A stretch of 37,237 nucleotides of DNA from Acidovorax sp. MR-S7 (GTDB taxonomy: Bacteria; Pseudomonadota; Gammaproteobacteria; Burkholderiales; Burkholderiaceae_C). The stretch is from assembly GCF_000400995.2 (NCBI RefSeq), contig NZ_DF238918.1:1-37237 (forward strand). The letters run 5' to 3'. Each line of letters opens with the position of its first letter. Within the stretch, counting starts at the first letter, position 1. Below the pieces are notes generated by a model. The model saw only the letters and a program-made list of their open reading frames with translations, was not told the origin of the DNA and did no database searches. The position numbers and the translations under genes were made by a program. Below, one piece after another: positions 16,375 through 24,688 of the stretch.

Positions 16375-17268
16375 ATGAGCAACGTATCTCCACCTACCGT
16401 CGGCCTCGTGGGCCTGGGCGCCATGGGCCTGGGCATGGCCCAGTCGCTGCGCCGCGCGGGCTTCGCACCCCATGTGTTCGACCTGCGGCGCGAGGTAGCG
16501 CAGGACTTCGCCAAGGAGGGCGGCACCGCCTGCGAGACGCTGGCCGAGCTGGGCGCGCGCTGCGACGTGGTTGTCTCGGTGGTCGTCAACGCCGCGCAGA
16601 CCGAAAGCGTGCTGTTCGGCGACGATGGCGTGGCCGCCAGCATGCGGCCCGGCAGCCTGTTCGTGATGTGCTCCACCGTCGATCCCAACTGGTCGGTGGC
16701 GCTGGAATCGCGCCTGGCCAAGCAGGGCATCCTGTACCTGGACGCGCCCATCTCCGGCGGCGCCGCCAAGGCCGCGAGCGGGCAGATGACCATGATGACC
16801 GCCGGCACGCCCGAGGCCTATGCGCGCGCGGGCGGCACGCTCGACGCCATGGCCGCCAAGGTCTACCGCCTGGGCGACAAGGCGGGCGCGGGCAGCAAGG
16901 TCAAGATCATCAACCAGCTCCTGGCGGGCGTGCACATCGCCGCCGCGGCAGAGGCCATGGCGCTGGGCCTGCGCGAGGGCGTCGATCCGGCCGCGCTTTA
17001 CGACGTGATCACGCACAGCGCGGGCAACAGCTGGATGTTCGAGAACCGCATGGCCCACGTGCTCGCGGGTGACTACACGCCGCTGTCGGCCGTGGATATC
17101 TTCGTGAAGGATTTGGGACTGGTGCTGGACGTGGCGCGCGCCAGCAAGTTCCCGCTGCCGCTCTCGTCCACCGCGCACCAGATGTTCATGCAGGCCTCCA
17201 CCGCGGGCTTCGCACGTGAGGACGACAGCGCGGTCATCAAGATCTTCCCGGGCATCACACTCCCCTAG
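16375..17268 (+). CDS. ltnD: L-threonate 2-dehydrogenase
   Basis: 297 residues of the 3-hydroxyisobutyrate dehydrogenase family. The N-terminal Rossmann fold has VGLVGLGAMGLGMAQ. The substrate loop is DAPISGGAAKAASGQ. The catalytic Lys lies in KVKIINQLLAG. Together with otnI, otnK and otnC downstream this identifies LtnD, which oxidises L-threonate to 2-oxo-tetronate with NAD+. A palindromic repeat lies between it and denD. The family also includes glycerate and hydroxyisobutyrate dehydrogenases; the operon decides the call. Confidence 0.87.
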   Translation: MSNVSPPTVGLVGLGAMGLGMAQSLRRAGFAPHVFDLRREVAQDFAKEGGTACETLAELGARCDVVVSVVVNAAQTESVLFGDDGVAASMRPGSLFVMCSTVDPNWSVALESRLAKQGILYLDAPISGGAAKAASGQMTMMTAGTPEAYARAGGTLDAMAAKVYRLGDKAGAGSKVKIINQLLAGVHIAAAAEAMALGLREGVDPAALYDVITHSAGNSWMFENRMAHVLAGDYTPLSAVDIFVKDLGLVLDVARASKFPLPLSSTAHQMFMQASTAGFAREDDSAVIKIFPGITLP

Positions 17269-17282
17269 GAAACTCCTGTTTT

Positions 17283-17330
17283 CATAGCTGCTTGCGCTTG
17301 CTACACAAGCGCTAGAGCCCGATTTGGCTT
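17283..17330 (+). repeat. Interspersed palindromic repeat between ltnD and denD
   Basis: CATAGCTGCTTGCGCTTG leads into a stem, GCGCTTG (17294-17300) with CAAGCGC (17306-17312), then AGAGCCCGATTTGGCTT. It is the same element as at 21126, 11660 and 30111 (inverted). It could attenuate or stabilise the operon mRNA. Confidence 0.85.
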
Positions 17331-17357
17331 GTAACTCCATACACAAGGACCCCTCCC

Positions 17358-18371
17358 ATGAACATCCTCATCACCGGCGGCAGCGGCTTCCTCGGCGCGC
17401 GCCTCGCGCGCACCCTGCTGGCCCAGGGCAGCCTCGCATTGGCCGGTGCTCCCGCGCAGCCCATCCAGCGCGTGGTGCTGGTCGATCGCGTGGCGCCGCC
17501 TGCTGACCTGGCCGCCGATGCGCGCGTGCAGCCGCTGCTGGGCGACCTGGGCGAGCAACTCGCGGCCGGCGCACTGCCGCTGGCCGACGTGCAGGCCGTT
17601 TTCCACCTCGCGGCAGCCGTCAGCGGCGAGTGCGAGGCCGACTTCGACCTCGGCATGCGCAGCAACCTCGACGCCACGCGTCAATTGCTCGAAGGCTGCC
17701 GCCGCGCGGGCCATGCGCCCGTGTTCGTGTTCTCCAGCTCCGTGGCCGTGTTCGGCGATTCGCCCGAGCAGCGCCTGCCCGAGGTGATCGAGGACACCAC
17801 ACTGCCCACGCCGCAGAACAGCTACGGCATCCAGAAGTTCATCGGCGAGCAGCTCGTGGCCGACTACACGCGCAAGGGCTTCGTGCAGGGCCGCAACGTG
17901 CGCCTGATGACGGTGAGCGTGCGCCCCGGCCGCCCGAACGGCGCGGCCTCCAGCTTCCTCTCGGGCATGCTGCGCGAGCCCCTGGCGGGCGAGCGCGCGC
18001 GCTGCCCCGTGGCGCCCGAGACGGCCGTGGCGCTCTCGTCGCCCGGCAACACGGTGCGCGGCATCATCCGCGCGTCGACGGCCAGCAGCACGGAGTGGGG
18101 CGCGCGCACCGCCGTCAACCTGCCCGCGCTCACCACCACCGTGGGCGAGATGGCCCAGGCGCTGGAGCGCGTGGCCGGCAAGGAGGCCACCGCGCTCATC
18201 GACTGGGAGCCCGATGCGCAGATCGCCAAGATCATCACGAGCTGGCCCAGCCGCTTCCAGCCGAAGCGTGCGCAGGCCCTGGGCCTGGCGGCCGACGAGA
18301 GCTTCGAGGCCATCCTGCGCGACTACGTGCGCGAGAACCCGCAGGCCGTCAAGCTCGCGGTGAAGGGATAA
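17358..18371 (+). CDS. denD: D-erythronate dehydrogenase
   Basis: 337 residues of the extended short-chain dehydrogenase/epimerase class. It has the NAD-binding motif ITGGSGFLGARLARTL at the N-terminus and the catalytic Tyr-x3-Lys in NSYGIQKFIGEQ. DenD oxidises D-erythronate to 2-oxo-tetronate, feeding the same OtnI-OtnK-OtnC steps as LtnD. The start is at 17358, 89 nt after ltnD with the repeat in between, and the gene ends 3 nt before otnK. The presence of both denD and ltnD implies use of both C4 sugar acids. Confidence 0.87.
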   Translation: MNILITGGSGFLGARLARTLLAQGSLALAGAPAQPIQRVVLVDRVAPPADLAADARVQPLLGDLGEQLAAGALPLADVQAVFHLAAAVSGECEADFDLGMRSNLDATRQLLEGCRRAGHAPVFVFSSSVAVFGDSPEQRLPEVIEDTTLPTPQNSYGIQKFIGEQLVADYTRKGFVQGRNVRLMTVSVRPGRPNGAASSFLSGMLREPLAGERARCPVAPETAVALSSPGNTVRGIIRASTASSTEWGARTAVNLPALTTTVGEMAQALERVAGKEATALIDWEPDAQIAKIITSWPSRFQPKRAQALGLAADESFEAILRDYVRENPQAVKLAVKG

Positions 18372-18374
18372 GCC

Positions 18375-19637
18375 ATGAGCAAGCTGCTGCTCGGCTGCAT
18401 CGCCGACGATTTCACGGGCGCCACCGACCTCGCCAACAACCTTGTGCGCGCAGGCATGCGCGTGGTGCAGGCCATCGGCGTGCCGGAGGACCCGCTGGCG
18501 GCGGACGTGGATGCCGTCGTCATCGCGCTCAAATCGCGCACCAACCCCGTGGGCAAGGCCATCGGGCAATCGCTCGCCGCGCTGCGCTGGCTGCAAGGGC
18601 AGGGGGCGCGCCAGATCTACTTCAAGTACTGCTCCACCTTCGACAGCACCGCGGCCGGCAACATCGGCCCCGTGACCGAGGCACTGATGGATGCGATGGG
18701 CTGCGACTTCACCATCGCCACCCCGGCCTTCCCCGACAACAAGCGCACCGTGTTCAAGGGCTACCTGTTCGTGGGCGACGTGTTGCTGAGCGAGAGCGGC
18801 ATGCAGAACCATCCGCTCACGCCCATGACCGATCCGAACCTCGTGCGCGTGATGCAGTCGCAGTGCCAGCGCAAGGTGGGCCTGATCGACCATGCCGTGG
18901 TCGCGCGCGGCGCGGCGGCGGTCACCGAGCGCATCGCGCAGCTCCAGGCCGAGGGCGTTGCCATCGCCATCGTCGATGCCGTCTCCAACGATGACCTGCT
19001 GCGCACGGGCCCCGCGCTCGCGGCGCTGCCGCTGGTCACGGCGGGCTCGGGCGTGGCGATCGCGCTGCCGGCCAACTTCGGCCTCGCGCCGTCGCCTGCC
19101 GCGAGCGTGCTGCCGCCCACGGGCGGGCTGCGCGCCGTGGTGTCGGGCAGCTGCTCGCTGGCCACCAACCGGCAGGTGCAGGACTTCATCGCGCGCGGCG
19201 GCGCGGCGCTGGCCATCGACCCGCTGCGCATCGCTGATGGTGCCGATGTGGCCGCCGAGGCGCTCGCCTGGGCCGCGCCGCTGCTGGAGCGCGGCCCCGT
19301 GCTGGTCTATTCCACGGCCGACAGCGGCGCGGTGAAATCCGTGCAGTCGCGCCTGGGCGTGGAAGAGGCGGGCGCGATGGTGGAACGCACCATTGCCGCC
19401 ATCGCACGTGGCCTCGTCGAGCGTGGCGTGCGCCAGCTCGTGGTGGCGGGCGGCGAGACCTCTGGTGCCTGCGTGCAGGCGCTGGGTATCACGCAGATGC
19501 AGATCGGCCCACAGATCGACCCGGGCGTGCCGTGGTGCCATGCGCAGGCGCTGGGCCAGGGCCTGCACGTCACGCTGAAGTCCGGCAACTTCGGCGGTGA
19601 CGACTTCTTCACGCGCGCGTTCGAGGTGCTCGCATGA
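18375..19637 (+). CDS. otnK: 3-oxo-tetronate kinase
   Basis: 420 residues of the four-carbon acid sugar kinase family (DUF1537). The N-terminal domain opens with GCIADDFTGATDLANNLV. The C-terminal nucleotide-binding part contains VVSGSCSLATNRQV and the Gly-rich VVAGGETSGACVQAL. It phosphorylates 3-oxo-tetronate at O4 using ATP. It starts 3 nt after denD, and its stop overlaps otnC by 4 nt (ATGA), so synthesis of the two is coupled. Confidence 0.9.
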   Translation: MSKLLLGCIADDFTGATDLANNLVRAGMRVVQAIGVPEDPLAADVDAVVIALKSRTNPVGKAIGQSLAALRWLQGQGARQIYFKYCSTFDSTAAGNIGPVTEALMDAMGCDFTIATPAFPDNKRTVFKGYLFVGDVLLSESGMQNHPLTPMTDPNLVRVMQSQCQRKVGLIDHAVVARGAAAVTERIAQLQAEGVAIAIVDAVSNDDLLRTGPALAALPLVTAGSGVAIALPANFGLAPSPAASVLPPTGGLRAVVSGSCSLATNRQVQDFIARGGAALAIDPLRIADGADVAAEALAWAAPLLERGPVLVYSTADSGAVKSVQSRLGVEEAGAMVERTIAAIARGLVERGVRQLVVAGGETSGACVQALGITQMQIGPQIDPGVPWCHAQALGQGLHVTLKSGNFGGDDFFTRAFEVLA

Positions 19638-20299
19638 CCGAAACCCAGGCGCGCGAGGAGATCTGCCGCGTCGGCCGCAGCCTGTTCGAGCGCGGCTACG
19701 TGCACGCCACGGCCGGCAACATCAGCGTGCGGCTGGGTGACGGCGGCTTTCTCATCACGCCCACCGACGCCTGCCTGGGCTTTCTCGATCCCGCGCGCCT
19801 CGCGCGCCTAGACGCGCAGGGCCAGCAGGTGAGCGGCGACCGCGCGAGCAAGACCATCGCGCTGCACGCGCGCATCTACGCCGCGGCGCGCGCGTTCGAC
19901 GCGCAGACCGCCTGCGTAATCCACACGCACAGCACGCACTGCGTGGCCCTCACGCTGCAGCCTGCGGAAGGTGAACTGCTGCCCGCCATCACGCCGTACT
20001 TCGTGATGAAGGTCGGCCACGTGCCCGTGATCCCCTACCACCGCCCCGGCGCGCCCGAGGCCGCCGAGGCCGTGGCCCAGGCCATCGCGCGCTATGGCGC
20101 GCAAGACACGCCACTGCGCGCCGTGATGCTGGAGCGCCTGGGCCCCAACGTCTGGCACGACACTCCCGCCGCCGCGATGGCGACACTGGAGGAACTGGAG
20201 GAAACGGCGCGGCTCTGGCTGCTGTCTTCTCCCAAGCCCGCCGCGCTCGACGCGGCTCGGATCTACGAATTGCGCGCCACCTTCGGCGCGCGCTGGTAA
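19634..20299 (+). CDS. otnC: 3-oxo-tetronate 4-phosphate decarboxylase
   Basis: 221 residues of the class II aldolase/adducin family. Landmarks are ATAGNISVRLGDGGFLITP near the N-terminus and the zinc-binding His pair in IHTHSTHCVAL. It decarboxylates 3-oxo-tetronate 4-phosphate to dihydroxyacetone phosphate, the exit to glycolysis. The start overlaps the otnK stop and fixes the N-terminus. otnI follows 10 nt later. L-fuculose-phosphate aldolase is the alternative family member, but the operon rules it out. Confidence 0.9.
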   Translation: MTETQAREEICRVGRSLFERGYVHATAGNISVRLGDGGFLITPTDACLGFLDPARLARLDAQGQQVSGDRASKTIALHARIYAAARAFDAQTACVIHTHSTHCVALTLQPAEGELLPAITPYFVMKVGHVPVIPYHRPGAPEAAEAVAQAIARYGAQDTPLRAVMLERLGPNVWHDTPAAAMATLEELEETARLWLLSSPKPAALDAARIYELRATFGARW

Positions 20300-20309
20300 G
20301 GAATAAGAC

Positions 20310-21119
20310 ATGCCCCGCTTTGCCGCCAACCTCTCCATGCTCTACAACGAGCATGCCTTCCTCGACCGTTTCGCCGCCGCCGCCGCAGACGGCTTCAAAG
20401 GCGTCGAATACCTGTTCCCCTACGACTTCCCCGCTGCCGAGATCGCCAAGCGCTTGAAAGACAACGGCCTGCAGCAGGTGCTGTTCAACGCCCCGCCCGG
20501 CGACTGGGCCGCGGGCGAGCGCGGCCTGGCCTGCCTGCCGGGCCGCGAGGCCGAGTTCCGCGACGGCTTCGCGCGCGCGCTGGACTACGCCGCCGCGCTC
20601 GACTGCCCGCGCATCCACGTGATGGCCGGTTTGCTGCCCGCGGGCCAGACGCGCGAGGCGCTGCGCCCCACCTACATCGACAACCTGCGCTGGGCGGCGG
20701 AGCAGGCCGCGAAAGCGGGGCGCAACGTGCTCATCGAGCCGATCAATACGCGCAACATCCCCGGCTTCTTCCTCAACCGTCAGGACGATGCGCACGCCGT
20801 CGTGCAGGCCGCGGGCGCGCCCAACCTGCAGGTGCAGTTCGACCTGTACCACTGCCAGATCGTCGAGGGCGACGTGGCGATGAAGATCCGCCAGTACCTG
20901 CCCACGGGCCGCGTCGGCCACTTCCAGATCGCGGGCGTGCCCGAGCGGCATGAGCCCGATGTGGGCGAGCTGAACCACCCCTACCTGTTCTCCGTCATCG
21001 ACGAGGTGGCCGCGCAGTGCGGCTGGCAGGGCTGGGTGGGCTGCGAATACCTGCCCGCGCGTGGCGCAGTGCCCGGCGGCACGACCGAGGGCCTGGGCTG
21101 GGCGCGCGGCTTGCTATAA
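20310..21119 (+). CDS. otnI: 2-oxo-tetronate isomerase
   Basis: 269 residues with the TIM-barrel fold of hydroxypyruvate isomerase-like enzymes. It begins [14 protein letters not shown], carries the metal-binding Glu in [14 protein letters not shown], and a second site in [17 protein letters not shown]. It converts 2-oxo-tetronate to 3-oxo-tetronate, the OtnK substrate. Hydroxypyruvate isomerase is the nearest alternative. It is the last gene of the operon and is followed by the 10-bp palindromic repeat. Confidence 0.88.
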   Translation: MPRFAANLSMLYNEHAFLDRFAAAAADGFKGVEYLFPYDFPAAEIAKRLKDNGLQQVLFNAPPGDWAAGERGLACLPGREAEFRDGFARALDYAAALDCPRIHVMAGLLPAGQTREALRPTYIDNLRWAAEQAAKAGRNVLIEPINTRNIPGFFLNRQDDAHAVVQAAGAPNLQVQFDLYHCQIVEGDVAMKIRQYLPTGRVGHFQIAGVPERHEPDVGELNHPYLFSVIDEVAAQCGWQGWVGCEYLPARGAVPGGTTEGLGWARGLL

Positions 21120-21125
21120 GTAGGA

Positions 21126-21172
21126 GAGCTGCCAGCGCTTGCTGCACAAGCGCTGGAGCCCTATTTGGCTTG
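21126..21172. repeat. Interspersed palindromic repeat between otnI and mtfA
   Basis: CCAGCGCTTG (21132-21141) and CAAGCGCTGG (21147-21156) form a perfect 10-bp stem with a CTGCA loop, followed by AGCCCTATTTGGCTTG. It sits between convergent genes and supplies the stop codon and last residues (QAK) of mtfA. It is a likely transcription barrier for both operons. Confidence 0.88.
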
Positions 21173-21994
21173 AATTCCCTGCGCGGGGCGGAACAGCGCA
21201 TCCAGCACCGGCAGCAGCGTGGGGAATTCCTGCGCGAAGCGTTCGCAGTGCACGAAGTAGGCCTCGCAGGCCACGGCGAAGAATTCCGCCGGGGCCGTGG
21301 CGCCGTAGGCATCAAGCCAGGGCCACTCGCCGCCGAAGCGCTCGGCGATGATGACCCGCTCGCGGAACTGCTCGTAGGCCGGCTCCCAGGCAGCGCGCCA
21401 GGCGGCGTGCGCGGCGCGGGCGTTCGGCGTGCCCATGAAGCCGGGCGGCAGGGGCGGGCTGCCGTCGGCGCCGCCGTTCTTCATGTCGATCTTGTGCACG
21501 AACTCGTGGATCACCACGCTGGTCGCGTGCCCCTCGCGGCCCGCACCTTGGACGGCGGGCCAGCTCAGCATCACCGGGCCGTCCTGCATGGCTTCGCCGA
21601 GCAGCACCTCGTCGTAGTGGTGCACCACGCCGGCTTCATCGACGGCCTTGCGGCGCGCCACGGCCTCGGCCGGGTGCACGACGATGCCCACGAAGTCGTC
21701 GTACCAGGCGAGCGCCTGGCCGGGCTCGCCCCAGTGCAGCAGCGGCAGGCAGGCCTGCGCGGCGATGGCCACGGCCATGGCATCGGTTACCACGAGGCCG
21801 TGCGCGCCCGTGAATTCCTTGCGGTGCAGGAAGAGGGCGCTCAGTGCGCGCAGCTTGCCCTGGTCGGCCAGCGGCAGCGCGGAGAGGAAGGGGTAGCGGT
21901 GCAGCGTCTGCAGCCACAGGTCGGCCCCGATGTCGGGAATGGGGGCCACGGTGGCGCGTACGCGCCGGGCCAGGCGGGTGAGAAAGGCGGGCAT
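21161..21994 (-). CDS. mtfA: MtfA-like zinc-dependent peptidase (M90)
   Basis: 277 residues. The zinc motif HEFVH is at residues 163-167 (VIHEFVHKID), with a downstream Glu in PAEFFAVACEAYFV, as in MtfA (Mlc titration factor), a cytosolic aminopeptidase that in E. coli affects glucose PTS regulation by binding Mlc. ATG 21994 gives the usual length; it starts 5 nt after lpxH, so they form an operon. The C-terminal codons come from the palindromic repeat. Confidence 0.87.
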   Translation of the reverse strand: MPAFLTRLARRVRATVAPIPDIGADLWLQTLHRYPFLSALPLADQGKLRALSALFLHRKEFTGAHGLVVTDAMAVAIAAQACLPLLHWGEPGQALAWYDDFVGIVVHPAEAVARRKAVDEAGVVHHYDEVLLGEAMQDGPVMLSWPAVQGAGREGHATSVVIHEFVHKIDMKNGGADGSPPLPPGFMGTPNARAAHAAWRAAWEPAYEQFRERVIIAERFGGEWPWLDAYGATAPAEFFAVACEAYFVHCERFAQEFPTLLPVLDALFRPAQGIQAK

Positions 21995-21999
21995 CTCCC

Positions 22000-22782
22000 C
22001 TACGTGGGGGTGAGCGGCAGGCGCTGCAAGCCCTGGGGCGTGAGGCGCAGCACGCCGGCGCGTGGCGCAGTGGCTTCGAGATCCCAGTCGGTGAGCACGT
22101 GGCGCGCGAGGCCGGCGGCGAGTTCGTGGTCGGCGGGCAGGTGCGTGTGGCCGTGGACCAGCGCATCGGCGCGCGCGGCGCGCAGCCATCGAACAGCGGC
22201 GGGGCTGTCCACGTCGGCGTAGACCGCCGTGCCCGACTGCTTGCGCGCTTCGCTCTCGCTGCGCGCGCTGCGGCCCTGGGCGCGGCGCTCCGCGAGCGGG
22301 CGCGCGAGCAACTGCTCCTGCCACTGCGGATTGCGCGCGAGGGCGCGAAAGCGCTGGTATTCCACGTCATTGAGGCACAGCGCGTCACCGTGCGAGAGCA
22401 TCCAGCGCCTGTCCGCGAACGTGAGTACCGTGGGATCGGCCAGCACCGGGATGCCTGTGCGCTGCGTGAAACCCTCGCCGACGAGGAAATCGCGGTTGCC
22501 GTGCATGAAGAAGAGAGGGCGCCGGCGCGCCGCCTGCGCGAGCAGCGCGCAGCATTCGCTCTCGAAACTGCCGGGCTCGTCGATCGCATCGTCGCCCACC
22601 CAGACCTCGAACAGGTCGCCGAGCAGGAACACCGCGTCGGCGGGTGTCCCGTCGAGGTAGCGCGCGAAGGCGCGCAGCGTGGCGGGGTGGGCGCTCTCCA
22701 GATGCAGGTCGGAGAGGAAATCGACCGTGCGCCAGCTGGCTGGCGCGGCCAGCTCGGCCATCGGCGGCACGGCCTCGGCCAT
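22000..22782 (-). CDS. lpxH: UDP-2,3-diacylglucosamine diphosphatase
   Basis: 260 residues of the calcineurin-like metallophosphoesterases, with all metal motifs: FLSDLHLE, LGDLFEVWVGDD, HGNRDFLVG, LSHGDALC and HGHTHLP. LpxH hydrolyses UDP-2,3-diacyl-glucosamine to lipid X in lipid A synthesis at the inner membrane. It lies 3 nt downstream of ppiB and 5 nt upstream of mtfA, in one minus-strand operon. The C-terminal third is about 15-20 residues longer than in E. coli. Confidence 0.92.
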   Translation of the reverse strand: MAEAVPPMAELAAPASWRTVDFLSDLHLESAHPATLRAFARYLDGTPADAVFLLGDLFEVWVGDDAIDEPGSFESECCALLAQAARRRPLFFMHGNRDFLVGEGFTQRTGIPVLADPTVLTFADRRWMLSHGDALCLNDVEYQRFRALARNPQWQEQLLARPLAERRAQGRSARSESEARKQSGTAVYADVDSPAAVRWLRAARADALVHGHTHLPADHELAAGLARHVLTDWDLEATAPRAGVLRLTPQGLQRLPLTPT

Positions 22783-22785
22783 GGC

Positions 22786-23313
22786 TTACAGCGCCACGGC
22801 CTTGTCGATCACCACGGCGTCGAACGGCACGTCGTCGTGGAAGCCCTTGCGCGTGGTGCGCACCTTCTTGATCGCGTCCACCACGTCCTGGCCCTTGACC
22901 ACCTTGCCGAACACGGCATAGCCCCAGCCCTGGCCGGAAGGCGCGGTGTGGTTCAGGAAGGCGTTGTCCACCACGTTGATGAAGAACTGGGCCGTGGCGC
23001 TGTGCGGATCGCCCGTGCGGGCCATGGCGATGGTGTACTGGTCGTTCTTCAGGCCGTTGGCGGCCTCGTTCTCGATGGGGTCGTCCGTGCCCTTCTGCTT
23101 CATGTCGGGCGTGAAGCCGCCGCCCTGGATCATGAAGTTCTTGATGACGCGGTGGAAGATGGTGCCGTCGTAGTGGCCCTTCTTCACGTAGGCGAGGAAG
23201 TTCTCGGTGGACTTGGGCGCGTTCACGGCGTCCAGCTCCAGCGTGATGACGCCGGGGGTGGCGGTCTCGGCCACGTTGATGGTGACGTGCAGTTCGACTT
23301 GCGGGTTGCTCAT
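22786..23313 (-). CDS. ppiB: Cytoplasmic cyclophilin (peptidyl-prolyl isomerase B)
   Basis: 175 residues with no signal peptide. Active-site stretches are [15 protein letters not shown] and the [20 protein letters not shown] segment (Arg, Met and Phe of the cyclophilin pocket). It catalyses cis-trans proline isomerisation in the cytoplasm. It is downstream of the exported paralogue ppiA with a 17-nt gap. The ATG at 23313 is preceded by a GA-rich Shine-Dalgarno sequence on the minus strand (GGACTTCCTCC on plus-strand complement). Confidence 0.92.
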   Translation of the reverse strand: MSNPQVELHVTINVAETATPGVITLELDAVNAPKSTENFLAYVKKGHYDGTIFHRVIKNFMIQGGGFTPDMKQKGTDDPIENEAANGLKNDQYTIAMARTGDPHSATAQFFINVVDNAFLNHTAPSGQGWGYAVFGKVVKGQDVVDAIKKVRTTRKGFHDDVPFDAVVIDKAVAL

Positions 23314-23330
23314 GGAGGAAGTCCTTTCGT

Positions 23331-23909
23331 TTACTTGACCAGCGTTGCGGATTGGATGACGACGGGCGTCGTGGGCACGTTCTGGTGCATGCCCTTGTTC
23401 GCCGTGGCCACGGCCTTGATCTTGTCCACCACATCCTTGCCTTCGACCACCTTGCCGAACACGGCGTAGCCGTGGCCGTCGGGGTTGGGGGCGTTGAGCA
23501 TGTCGTTGTTCTTCACGTTGATGAAGAACTGCGAGGTGGCCGAGTTCGGGTTGCCCGTGCGGGCCATGGCGATGGTGTACTGGTCGTTCTTCAGGCCGTT
23601 GGAGGCCTCCAGCGGGATCGGCGCCTTGGTGGGCTTTTGCGCCATGTCGGCGGTGAAGCCGCCGCCCTGGATCATGAAGCCGTCGATCACGCGGTGGAAG
23701 ACGGTGCCGTCGTAGTGCTTGTCCTGCACGTAGGCCAGGAAGTTCTCCACCGTCTTGGGCGCCTTGGCCGGGTCGAGCTGCACCACGATGTCGCCCATGC
23801 TGGTGGCGAGCTTGACCTTGGGTGCGGCACCCTGTGCGCTTGCTACGTTGACCATAGCTACCAGCGCAAGGCCGGCAAGCGCCAGGGCCGTATTTCTTCT
23901 GGAAATCAT
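23331..23909 (-). CDS. ppiA: Periplasmic cyclophilin (peptidyl-prolyl isomerase A)
   Basis: 192 residues. The N-terminus is a Sec signal peptide ([17 protein letters not shown]...ASA-QG, cleavage near residue 25). The cyclophilin core carries [15 protein letters not shown] and [20 protein letters not shown]. It acts on proline bonds of exported proteins. It is paired with cytosolic ppiB, as usual in Comamonadaceae. The DNA of the signal peptide overlaps a degenerate copy of the local palindromic repeat (23853-23895). Confidence 0.92.
   Translation of the reverse strand: MISRRNTALALAGLALVAMVNVASAQGAAPKVKLATSMGDIVVQLDPAKAPKTVENFLAYVQDKHYDGTVFHRVIDGFMIQGGGFTADMAQKPTKAPIPLEASNGLKNDQYTIAMARTGNPNSATSQFFINVKNNDMLNAPNPDGHGYAVFGKVVEGKDVVDKIKAVATANKGMHQNVPTTPVVIQSATLVK
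23853..23895 (-). repeat. Degenerate palindromic repeat overlapping ppiA signal peptide
   Basis: Over 40 nt, from AGCTACC to GTATTT, about 28 positions match the copy at 21128 (AGCTGCC ... CTATTT) without gaps. The stem is decayed (GCGC/GCGC only). The match may reflect descent from a repeat or chance in GC-rich DNA. Confidence 0.4.
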
Positions 23910-23930
23910 GCTGAGGCTCCTTGAGAAGTG

Positions 23931-23969
23931 CGAAAGAAAGAAAGGCGGCCCTGGGGGAAGCAGGGCCGC
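23931..23969 (-). terminator. Intrinsic terminator of the TPR gene
   Basis: On the minus strand GCGGCCCTG and CAGGGCCGC (23961-23969 and 23945-23953) form a 9-bp stem with a 7-nt loop. CTTTCTTTCTTT follows directly. It lies 10 nt after the TPR-gene stop and before ppiA, separating the two units. Confidence 0.6.
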
Positions 23970-23978
23970 GGGACCGCG

Positions 23979-24527
23979 TCAGCGGCCGAGAGCAGGCTGG
24001 GGCTTGGCCGCAGGCAGCTCGCGCAGGAGCTTGAGCTTGGGAGCCACGGAGGCGCCCACGGCCGGGTCGAGCTGCTGCGCGCGCGCATAGGACTGGATGG
24101 CCAGCCGGACGTGGATGTCGCCCAGGTTCTCGTGCGCGGTGGCATAGCCGGGGTTGGCGCGCACGGCCATCTCCAGCGCGGCGCGGGCCTTCTCCAGCTG
24201 GTTCTGGCCGGCGTAGAGCACGGCCAGGTTGTTGTAGGGCTCGGGCAGCTCGGGGTATTGCTCGGTGAGCTGCACGAAGCTGTCGATGGCCTCGGCCTGC
24301 TGGCCCGCATCGGCCTGCGCCACGCCGCGCAGGAAGCGCAGCTGCGGGTCGCGCGGGTTGGCGGCGATGCGCGGCTCCAGCTGGGCCAGCGCCTCGCGCG
24401 GCTTGCCCTGCTTGATGAGCTGGGAGATGCCGGCGTACTCGTCGGCATGCGCCCAGCCGGCTCCCGCCAGGGCGGCCACGGCCAACAGGCGCAGCAGGCG
24501 GTGGGCGAGGGGTCGGGCGGGTGTCAT
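23979..24527 (-). CDS. Exported TPR-repeat protein, 182 aa
   Basis: The N-terminal signal ([18 protein letters not shown], cleavage near residue 28) is followed by tetratricopeptide-like repeats: [57 protein letters not shown] and [14 protein letters not shown] proteins are scaffolds for protein partners, here probably periplasmic. It is divergent from cysS and next to the cyclophilins, a conserved neighbourhood in related bacteria. No partner can be named. Confidence 0.82.
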   Translation of the reverse strand: MTPARPLAHRLLRLLAVAALAGAGWAHADEYAGISQLIKQGKPREALAQLEPRIAANPRDPQLRFLRGVAQADAGQQAEAIDSFVQLTEQYPELPEPYNNLAVLYAGQNQLEKARAALEMAVRANPGYATAHENLGDIHVRLAIQSYARAQQLDPAVGASVAPKLKLLRELPAAKPQPALGR

Positions 24528-24582
24528 GGAGAGGGAAAAAGAGGGGTGGGAAGGCCTGCGCCAGAGGGGCGCGGCGCGGGCT

Positions 24583-24588
24583 TATACT
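24583..24588 (+). promoter_or_regulatory. Candidate -10 box for cysS
   Basis: TATACT lies about 100 nt upstream of the cysS start, in an otherwise very GC-rich gap between divergent genes. No convincing -35 box is seen at the right distance. Confidence 0.35.
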
Positions 24589-24688
24589 GCGGCGCATTGT
24601 AGCCGAGGGGGTGTGCGCAGCCGCCACCCCCGGTGGCGCCGGCCCGCTGCCGTGCGGCGCCCGGTTCGCCCACCCCGAGAAGAAACCC

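Noticed and set aside
17301-19568. 755-residue minus-strand open frame across denD and otnK
   Set aside because: Antisense shadow of two well-recognised enzymes.
24521-24688. N-terminal extension of cysS
   Set aside because: Open but without synthetase similarity; it overlaps the divergent promoter region and the TPR gene start.
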